Part shown: positions 24,682 through 30,089 of the stretch, piece by piece
Numbering within the stretch: position 1 is the first letter of the stretch
How the letters are laid out: the number at the start of each line of letters is the position of its first letter
Position numbers and translations under genes: made by a program
The notes under the pieces: model-generated
Seen by the model: the letters and a program-made list of their open reading frames with translations, nothing else
Database searches by the model: none
Told to the model about the DNA's origin: nothing
Assembly: GCA_903925075.1 (NCBI GenBank)
Contig: CAIYDQ010000231.1
Coordinates: forward strand, 1-32,830
From: an uncultured Geobacter sp.
Lineage (GTDB): Bacteria > Desulfobacterota > Desulfuromonadia > Geobacterales > Geobacteraceae
Length of the DNA: 32,830 bases
Direction of reading: 5' to 3'

Positions 24682-24742
24682 ACATTAACACAATCTTCAA
24701 TAGTGGTTGACGCCAAGGTAGCCTCCGATCAGTCCTCCGTGC
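24682..24742. repeat. 61-bp direct repeat, copy 1
   Basis: Identical over all 61 bases to 26270-26330 in the same orientation. It begins ACATTAACACAATC and ends TCCTCCGTGC. Similarity continues more weakly for about 10-20 bases on each side. It lies upstream of the Rpn gene. Confidence 0.95.
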
Positions 24743-24876
24743 AAAGAACTGATTTTTCGTTGGTATTGGCAATATAGCGTCAACAGGCATTATATTCAAG
24801 TGCAATTCGTATCATCTTCAAGGGCTCCAAGCGCCCACCAAGATATCGGAGACTCGATTTTCAATGCATATAAAAT

Positions 24877-25029
24877 CCTGATTAGCGCTAATCTTCCGCT
24901 ACGAGATTGTCATCCCCGAGTGCCTTTATCGGGGATCCATGATTCCAGCGGGTTAGAGCTGGATTCCCGATCAGAATCGCTTCGGGAATGACAGCTTTGG
25001 AAGCTGGCGGAAGATTAGCACTAATCAGG
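24877..25029. mobile_element. 153-bp MITE with 8-bp target duplication
   Basis: The terminal inverted repeats are 23 bases (24877-24899 and 25007-25029, starting CCTGATTAG) with a single mismatch. Both sides are flanked by the direct repeat TATAAAAT (24869-24876 and 25030-25037). The interior has a second inverted repeat, TGTCATCCCCGA against TTCGGGAATGACA. There is no coding capacity, so it is a non-autonomous element. A related uninterrupted sequence with a single TATAAAAT occurs at about 26742, which acts as an empty-site comparison. Confidence 0.9.
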
Positions 25030-25118
25030 TATAAAATTGACTCCGCACAGACATTCCGCTAATTTTCAGGATTGCCGGGTTTTCTTGTAGGTGAGCCATA
25101 TTTGGCGAGGACGCGACC

Positions 25119-25432
25119 ATGAATAAAAACAGGTTGAAGACCTGGAGGGTGTGCAGCAGGTGCTGCGAGCGATGATGCCGGAGCTGCAGGAGCGCTACGG
25201 CGTCAAGTTTCTCGGCGTCTTCGGTTCCTATGCAACCGGCCGGCAGAGAAAGCGTAGCGATGTCGACATTTTGGTCGAGTTCACGGAGAACGCCCCGATG
25301 TCGCTGTTCAGATTCATTGCCCTGGAACTCGAGCTTGGTAAGGCCATAGGTCACAAGGTCGATCTGGTGGAGCGCGACACCTTGAAGCCGGTTATAGGCA
25401 AACGTATACTCGATGAGGTGAAGCCGGTATGA
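25119..25432 (+). pseudogene. MNT nucleotidyltransferase with 5' frameshift
   Basis: A normal-looking start (ATG 25119 after a GAGGA site, MNKNRLKT) is out of frame with the rest. Adding one C near 25142 would join it to LEGVQQVLRAMMPELQERYG. The remaining frame can be read from GTG 25151 (93 aa) and keeps GSYATGRQRKRSDVDILVEF, an intact GSX10DXD motif, plus KVDLVE. It may therefore still make a functional protein. Its partner hepT follows with an ATGA-type junction but is broken. Confidence 0.75.
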
Positions 25433-25625
25433 AGGCAAAGGAACGGTCTTCGACGGACTACCTGATGGACATGCTGGACGCTGCACAGAAAGCCGTCAGG
25501 TTCGTCACTGGTGTTAGTGTTTTGGTGCCAACGATGAGAAAATGAGCGCTGTAATCCGAAAACTGGAGGTAATCGGCGAGGCGGCCAAAAAAATTCCTGT
25601 CGATCTCCGAAGACTTTCACCGTGG
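25429..25625 (+). pseudogene. hepT (DUF86) fragment, frameshifted and truncated
   Basis: The start at 25429 overlaps the nucleotidyltransferase stop. The first frame reads SSTDYLMDMLDAAQKAVRFV, then stops. In a second frame the sequence continues as NDEKMSAVIRKLEVIGEAAK-KIP, which is DUF86/HepT sequence; one extra T in the TTTT run near 25523 would join them. The gene ends within repeat sequence at about 25611-25625, before the RX4HXY active site, so no toxin can be made. Confidence 0.8.
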
Positions 25626-25658
25626 CCCCTGTGCCTCCGTGTGAGGAACAGGTTTTGA
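25611..25658. repeat. Solo right half of the GGAGGCACGG repeat (B3)
   Basis: 48 bases match the right arm of copy B2 (about 23136-23183) with two differences, ending CCTCCGTGTGAGGAACAGG-TTTTGAC. No left arm is present. It replaces the 3' half of the hepT fragment. Confidence 0.85.
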
Positions 25659-25678
25659 CTACATCAGGCCACGGAAAT

Positions 25679-25924
25679 TCACCCTTGATTACTTCTTGGA
25701 ATAGAACGGTCATAAAGGGTTTCAGGAGCGATGTCGATTTCACCGGGCCAAGTTACCGTGCCATATTCGACACGAGCCAACGAAAAGAACGCGGCATTTG
25801 TCAAACGGCTGTAAACGGTATACTGAAGATAAGGACTCATGTCAAACGTTCGCTTTTCTCCATTACTAAAATCCAGATGCAACTTATAATTTGGGGCAGC
25901 AATTACACCGGAGACTTCGATCAT
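25679..25924 (-). CDS. DUF2442 protein
   Basis: This 81-aa protein shows the DUF2442 pattern: PNYKLHLDFSNGEKRTFDM and YGTVTWPGEIDIAPETLYD. AAAGGA lies seven bases before the ATG at 25924. It follows DUF4160 by ten bases, forming the common DUF4160-DUF2442 pair. It is a paralogue of the protein at 23201-23530, with the same TVTWPGE..(L/I)DIAP core. Confidence 0.82.
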   Translation of the reverse strand: MIEVSGVIAAPNYKLHLDFSNGEKRTFDMSPYLQYTVYSRLTNAAFFSLARVEYGTVTWPGEIDIAPETLYDRSIPRSNQG

Positions 25925-25934
25925 ATAAATTCCT

Positions 25935-26204
25935 TTAGCGCAAAGGCTCAATCGGAAATACTGGCTCACCTCTAACAGCAAGCGACCAGTCGGCCATCAG
26001 TTCTTCTTCGTGAATATCAATCCACGCCTGAAGAAGACGCAATTTTTTACCAGGCAACTGCCCTTCCAACAACGTTCCGCCAGGAATTTCAAGCACTGCC
26101 TGCACCCCCTGATATTCTACGTGGATATGCGGGAGGTTGTGCTGCTGAGCATCCATAAACAACATCCGAACAATAATTCCATAAAACATGCTAATTGTCG
26201 GCAT
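25935..26204 (-). CDS. DUF4160 protein
   Basis: This 89-aa protein has PTISMFYGIIVRMLFMD and LPHIHVEYQG, the conserved HxHV-like segment of DUF4160, then a C-terminal LLQAWIDIHEEELMADWSL and an EPLR end. AAGGAG lies before the ATG at 26204. Together with the following DUF2442 gene it forms a putative two-component module of toxin-antitoxin type; biochemical function is unknown. Confidence 0.85.
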   Translation of the reverse strand: MPTISMFYGIIVRMLFMDAQQHNLPHIHVEYQGVQAVLEIPGGTLLEGQLPGKKLRLLQAWIDIHEEELMADWSLAVRGEPVFPIEPLR

Positions 26205-26269
26205 AACGATCTCCTTAACACTAGCCTACTTCATCACTGACTACTCACAGACGATATTCCCGCCCAGGA

Positions 26270-26330
26270 ACATTAACACAATCTTCAATAGTGGTTGACG
26301 CCAAGGTAGCCTCCGATCAGTCCTCCGTGC
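26270..26330. repeat. 61-bp direct repeat, copy 2
   Basis: Perfect copy of 24682-24742. Its right end (TCCTCCGTGC, then GAGGAACGGAC) resembles the right end of the GGAGGCACGG repeats. It sits where the body of the PIN toxin gene should be. Confidence 0.95.
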
Positions 26331-26340
26331 GAGGAACGGA

Positions 26341-26378
26341 CTTTTCTGTAGCAGGACGCAGGTATCAAGGAGCAGCAT
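26341..26378 (-). pseudogene. PIN-domain toxin stub (VapC-like)
   Basis: An ATG at 26378, overlapping the end of the antitoxin gene, encodes MLLLDTCVLLQKS. MLLLDTxVLL is the canonical first strand of PIN-domain RNases with the first catalytic Asp. After about 13 codons the frame enters repeat sequence (PFLARR...), so only the first strand survives. Confidence 0.6.
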
Positions 26379-26604
26379 GGTCTGCCTCCCAGACCTCATC
26401 AATCGGAGCAATTACGTCACCAATCGCGCATTTACCTCTCAGCGACGCGAGTCGCTCCCGTGCCGGCAGACGTTCATCTGCAACCGGGGACATGCGTGCG
26501 ACGATCTTTCCGCGAGAGGCCAAGAGTACCTCTTCTCCTTTTTTCACACGGCCGAGATAATTGGGCAGGTGATTGCGAAATTCCGTTATATTCACTTTGA
26601 TCAC
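26365..26604 (-). CDS. Phd/YefM-type antitoxin
   Basis: This 79-aa protein starts IKVNITEFRNHLPNYLGRVKKGEEVLL and continues SRGKIVARMSPV, the DNA-binding fold of Phd/YefM antitoxins. The GTG at 26604 has GGAGG five bases upstream and is preferred over the TTG at 26616. The C-terminal tail (VIAPIDEVWEADHAAP) would bind the toxin. The overlapping downstream toxin is reduced to a stub, so this antitoxin appears to be an orphan. Confidence 0.82.
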   Translation of the reverse strand: MIKVNITEFRNHLPNYLGRVKKGEEVLLASRGKIVARMSPVADERLPARERLASLRGKCAIGDVIAPIDEVWEADHAAP

Positions 26605-26827
26605 GGCAACCTCCAAATGTGAAATGCACTTTCACAATCTACATATTATGGCGCATCCTGTCAATGATCGCACTGGTTGTAGACAATAATACATGTTCGA
26701 GGAGAGGACGGCGACTCGGGCTTCGCCGCATTATAAAATTGACTTCGCACCGGCATTACATTAATTATTACGAAAATGGGAAGCAGATTGCCTCCGATGA
26801 CGGAGAGGCCGATGCTTGGTCGAAATT
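26605..26827. other. Gap with degenerate coding remnant
   Basis: No intact gene is seen. Plus-strand 26733-26830 reads IIKLTSHRHYINYYENGKQ-IASDDGEADAWSKF, which looks like part of a protein but has no start and runs into repeat B4. The stretch around TATAAAATTGACT (26742) matches the flank of the MITE at 25030, where the frame reads MHIKLTPHRH, so the two are paralogous fragments of the same unknown gene. Confidence 0.5.
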
Positions 26828-26963
26828 CCGTTCCTCACACGGAGGCACGGAGGACACGGCGGGATTCAAAGTCAATAAGCCATGGTTTGAACCAGACGTA
26901 CCGCCTGATTTTGTCAGGTTTTCTCCGCGTCCCCAGTGCCTCCGTGTGAGAAATGGGTTTGAC
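26828..26963. repeat. GGAGGCACGG palindromic repeat, copy B4
   Basis: The left arm TCACACGGAGGCACGGAGG and the right arm CCAGTGCCTCCGTGTGAG are inverted. The spacer (GCCATGGTTTGAACCAGACG and TACCGCC) is also shared with copy B5, so the whole element, not just the arms, is repeated. Confidence 0.88.
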
Positions 26964-27055
26964 TGAACTTAGGCTGGTTGCCGCCTATGCACGAAGAAAG
27001 CGGTAGAGCTGTTGATCCTTTCGGGGGGACTGCTGCCTGCTCCTTATTTTCTGAC

Positions 27056-27090
27056 TTGCCTTGTAAATTTCAAATGCGATACAATTTGTA
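27056..27090 (+). promoter_or_regulatory. Promoter and operator-like palindrome of the relBE pair
   Basis: TTGCCT (27056-27061) and TACAAT (27080-27085) are 18 bases apart. The -10 is embedded in the palindrome TACAATTTGTA (27080-27090). That is a plausible operator for autoregulation by the antitoxin or the complex, as known for RelB-type systems. Confidence 0.55.
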
Positions 27091-27114
27091 ATCCTGGATC
27101 GGGGAGGTAACGAC

Positions 27115-27393
27115 ATGCCACGAGCGTCGATGATTCACGCACGAATGGAACCGGAATTAAAACAGGCTGTTGAGTGTATTTTCAAAGCCTTGGGAATTAC
27201 CACCACCGAGGCCGTGACGCTTTTTTACAAGCAAGTGAAAATGCGGCAAGGATTGCCTTTTGCCGTTGAAGTGCCGGATGAGGAACTTGACAACTGGCAG
27301 CGGGAGGAGATTCGAAACGGCCTGAAGGAGATGAAGGCCGGAGAGTTAGTTGATCATGCCGACGTCGCTAAACGCTGGTCGACTCGGCAATGA
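27115..27393 (+). CDS. RelB/DinJ-family antitoxin
   Basis: This 92-aa protein has an N-terminal ribbon-helix-helix domain (SMIHARMEPELKQAVECIFKA, then LGITTTEAVTLFYKQ, about 5-45), as in RelB/DinJ. It continues with GLPFAVEVPDEE. The C-terminus is charged and helical and should wrap the toxin. GGGGAGG precedes the ATG at 27115. It overlaps the toxin start by four bases (ATGA). Confidence 0.9.
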   Translation: MPRASMIHARMEPELKQAVECIFKALGITTTEAVTLFYKQVKMRQGLPFAVEVPDEELDNWQREEIRNGLKEMKAGELVDHADVAKRWSTRQ

Positions 27394-27665
27394 GAATTCG
27401 CTGGACTAAAGGCGCGGATCGCAATCTTGACCAAGTTGCGGAACATATCGCTCGGGACAATCCACCTGCAGCGACTGCTACGATACGGAAGATTATCGAG
27501 ACGGCACAAATGCTGGCTGACTATCCGGCAATCGGAAAACGCGGACGCGAACGTGGCTCACGGGAGTTGCATGTTGCCGGCCTTCCTTACATCGTCATTT
27601 ATGCAGTTCACGAGGAAGAACTCGTTATCATCCGAGTGCTGCATACTGCAATGAAATACCCATAA
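27390..27665 (+). CDS. RelE/ParE-family toxin
   Basis: This 91-aa protein shows the RelE/ParE fold pattern: RIRWTKGADRNLDQVAEHIARDNP at the start, LADYPAIGKRGRERGSRELHV in the middle, and LPYIVIYAVHEEELVIIRVLHT at the C-terminus. The strand order and the final VLH motif favour ParE/RelE-type toxins, which inhibit gyrase (ParE) or cut mRNA (RelE). It overlaps the antitoxin gene; both genes appear intact. Confidence 0.9.
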   Translation: MRIRWTKGADRNLDQVAEHIARDNPPAATATIRKIIETAQMLADYPAIGKRGRERGSRELHVAGLPYIVIYAVHEEELVIIRVLHTAMKYP

Positions 27666-27717
27666 TTAGCTGAGCATGAGCGGGAAGACCAAACGGTTTG
27701 GTTCTCTCCGTGAGCAA

Positions 27718-27863
27718 GTCAAACCGGTTCTCACACGGAGGCACGGAGGACACGGGGAAAGTCAAAGGCCTATAAGCTATGGTTTAAACCGGACGTACCG
27801 CCTTTTGGGTTTTTGTCTGGTTTTCTCCGTGTCCCCCGTGCCTCCGTGTGAGTAATGGGTTTC
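27718..27863. repeat. GGAGGCACGG palindromic repeat, copy B5
   Basis: The left arm runs TCTCACACGGAGGCACGGAGG and on to the GTCAAAGGCC region. The right arm TCCCCCGTGCCTCCGTGTGA is its inverse. The spacer matches B4 around GGTTTAAACCGGACGTACCG. A related TGCCTCTGTG-rich segment follows at 27888-27935. Confidence 0.88.
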
Positions 27864-27946
27864 CCTTCAAGGTGTTCAGTCTCCGATTTTCCTCTGAGTG
27901 CCTCTGTGCCCCTCTGTGGTTAACATTTTTTTGTTTTGGAGCGCCC

Positions 27947-28099
27947 TTGCCTATCCATCAGCCGAACGATAACCGACAACTGCCCAACAAGTTCAACATA
28001 TCCCCTGAATTCAGGCTGGTTGTCGCCTGTTCGTGGGACCCTAAATCTCGCGACCCCGAACAGCGGCGCAATGATATCGACGCTCTGGCAGCCGAATGA
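27947..28099 (+). pseudogene. Short ORF, possible N-terminal remnant of a nucleotidyltransferase-family protein
   Basis: A TTG at 27947 with GGAG six bases upstream opens a 50-codon frame: PIHQPNDNRQLPNKFN, then ISPEFRLVVAC, then SRDPEQRRNDIDALAAE-stop. The SPExRLxxAC...DPE pattern resembles the N-terminus of uncharacterised nucleotidyltransferase-family (NTP_transf_5-like) proteins found in polysaccharide clusters. If so, the gene is cut after about 50 residues. A similar ELRLVAAYARRK fragment lies at 26967-27010. The family call is tentative. Confidence 0.35.
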
Positions 28100-28142
28100 G
28101 CCAAGTGGAGGACTAGGAAAGGGGCTGGGGAGACACTATCCT

Positions 28143-29897
28143 TTAATTGGTGACCGCAGGCATACGGAGGTTTCTGACGAAGGCCAGCTTCTGCGGAGGA
28201 AACAGGTCCGGTCTGACCCGCTGGAAGGCAAAGGGAGGGGCGGCGTCGAAGTGATACCTCGGCACGAATTCCGGCACGATCAGTCGCAGCGACTTCACCA
28301 CGCCGGCGATATCGTAGGCGGCGGCCAGAGAGAAAAGCTGGTCGAGATCGCCGCTGACTTGACGCAGGTCCGTCTCCACCGGCGCCATGACGCGAATCTT
28401 CTTGTGCGTGGTCGGCATGATCCCCTCGCCGTCGATGAGGAGCTCCTCGAAGAGTTTTTCGCCGGGCTTCAGCCCGCTGAAAACGATGTCGATATCCTTA
28501 TAGGGAATCAGGCCGGAGAGTCTGATCAGTTCCTCAGCCAGCGACAGTATCCGGACCGGCTCGCCCATGTCCAGCACGAAGATATCACCACCCCGGCCTA
28601 TGCACCCGGCCTGCATCACCAGTTGCGCCGCCTCCGGGATGGTCATGAAAAAGCGGACCACATCCTTGTCCGTCACCGTGACCGGTCCGCCTTTCTTAAT
28701 CTGCTCCTTGAACAGCGGAATGACGCTGCCATTGGAGCCGAGCACGTTGCCGAAGCGAACGGTGGTGAATTTGGTTCTGCTGTTCGCCGCCAGCGCCTGC
28801 ACGTAAATCTCGGCGCTTCTCTTGGTGGCCCCCATGACGTTGGTCGGGTTCACCGCCTTGTCGGTGGAAACCATGACGAAATTGTGGACCTTGTATTTGT
28901 CGGCGGCGTCCGCGACCACCCGCGACCCCATCACGTTGTTGAGGACCGCCTCCGCCGGATTGTACTCCATCATGGCGACGTGCTTGTAGGCCGCCGCATG
29001 AAACACCACCTCCGGGCCGAACTCGTCGAAAACGGTCTCTACCCGGTCCCGATTCTTCACGTCCCCCACCATCGGAATGATGCGCAGATCGGGAAAAGCG
29101 GCGGTCAGTTCCTTCTCGATATAGAAAAGCGGCGTCTCCGCATGGTCGAAGAGCACCAGCTTGGCCGGCTTGAAAAGCGCCACCTGACGGCAGATCTCGC
29201 TGCCGATGCTGCCGGCCGCGCCGGTCACCAGCACCCGCTTGTCGGTGAGATAGTTGCGGATCGCCGTCTGGTCAAGCACGACCGGGTCGCGGCCCAAGAG
29301 GTCCTCGATCTCCACGTCCTTTATCTGGGACATGGAGACCTTGCCGTCGATGATCGCGGTGATGCCCGGCAGCATCTTGAAATGGGCCTTGGCCGATTCG
29401 CAGCTTTCGATCACGCTGCGCATCCGTACCTTGTCGCCGGAGGGGATGGCGAAAATAACTTCCTCGATGCTGTGCCTTCTCACCAAGGCCCTGAGGCGAT
29501 TGGTGCCGCCCAGCACGCGCACCCCCGAAAGGCGCAATCCCTTCTTATGGCGATCGTCGTCCACGAAGCCCACGATGTTGTAGGCGGAACTCGACTGCTT
29601 CCTGATCTCCTTGAGCAGCAGATTCCCGGCCTCGCCCGCGCCGATGATCAAGGTTCGTTTGCCCTTGCGCAAGGAGGGGACGAACCTTGTCTCCCGATAG
29701 ATCCGCCAGATAAGCCGGCTGGCCGCTACCATGGCGAAGAGAATGAACCAGTCGAGGATGTAGATGGAACGAGGCAGCGCGTGAGGCCCGTCCATGAAAA
29801 TCAGCAGAAATGCCGAGACCATGGAGGAGATGGTGACCACTCGGAAGATCTGGTAGGCGTCCTGAATCGAGGCGTAACGCCAGATGTTGCGGTACAT
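28143..29897 (-). CDS. FlaA1/WbpM-type nucleotide-sugar 4,6-dehydratase, 5'-truncated
   Basis: The 584-aa product belongs to the membrane-bound UDP-GlcNAc/nucleoside-diphosphate-sugar dehydratase-epimerase family used in O-antigen, capsule and exopolysaccharide synthesis. After two remaining membrane segments (about 17-36 and 43-60) come a first Rossmann domain (RTLIIGAGEAGNLLL, about 81) and the catalytic extended-SDR domain, with VTGAAGSIGSEICRQ and STDKAVNPTNVMGATKRSAE carrying the catalytic lysine. Family members normally have about four N-terminal membrane helices. Here GMYRNIWRYASI, which normally follows the third, is at the start and has no ribosome site. The open frame continues upstream to about 30046 without any ATG, GTG or TTG. 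It is therefore probably truncated. Confidence 0.85.
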   Translation of the reverse strand: MYRNIWRYASIQDAYQIFRVVTISSMVSAFLLIFMDGPHALPRSIYILDWFILFAMVAASRLIWRIYRETRFVPSLRKGKRTLIIGAGEAGNLLLKEIRKQSSSAYNIVGFVDDDRHKKGLRLSGVRVLGGTNRLRALVRRHSIEEVIFAIPSGDKVRMRSVIESCESAKAHFKMLPGITAIIDGKVSMSQIKDVEIEDLLGRDPVVLDQTAIRNYLTDKRVLVTGAAGSIGSEICRQVALFKPAKLVLFDHAETPLFYIEKELTAAFPDLRIIPMVGDVKNRDRVETVFDEFGPEVVFHAAAYKHVAMMEYNPAEAVLNNVMGSRVVADAADKYKVHNFVMVSTDKAVNPTNVMGATKRSAEIYVQALAANSRTKFTTVRFGNVLGSNGSVIPLFKEQIKKGGPVTVTDKDVVRFFMTIPEAAQLVMQAGCIGRGGDIFVLDMGEPVRILSLAEELIRLSGLIPYKDIDIVFSGLKPGEKLFEELLIDGEGIMPTTHKKIRVMAPVETDLRQVSGDLDQLFSLAAAYDIAGVVKSLRLIVPEFVPRYHFDAAPPFAFQRVRPDLFPPQKLAFVRNLRMPAVTN

Positions 29898-30089
29898 GCC
29901 CGAGGCGGCAAAAAGAACGGGTTTTTGAATGTTAACCAGATGCGCTGCTTTCGGATTTGGATTAAAGTAACCGTCAATCCTACCCCGCCTTGAAGGAAGG
30001 CTTATGCAGCAGTATTGTTGCGTGGCGGCTGCGTTGGCAGTGATTCCAGCCTAAAATAAGCCAAAATAAAATTCGGACACCTTCTCCCT
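29898..30089. other. Junction between FlaA1-like gene and beta-helix gene
   Basis: Minus-strand sequence to about 29930 still reads as FlaA1 family (QKPVLFAASG); beyond it the frame (GRIDGYFNPNPKAAH) is unrelated. No promoter or complete gene is evident. It looks like a recombination junction that removed the 5' end of the dehydratase gene. Confidence 0.5.

Noticed and set aside
27936-29993. A 685-codon plus-strand open frame opposite the dehydratase gene
   Set aside because: Antisense shadow of the FlaA1-type gene, rich in H, D, R and G, with no recognisable domain.
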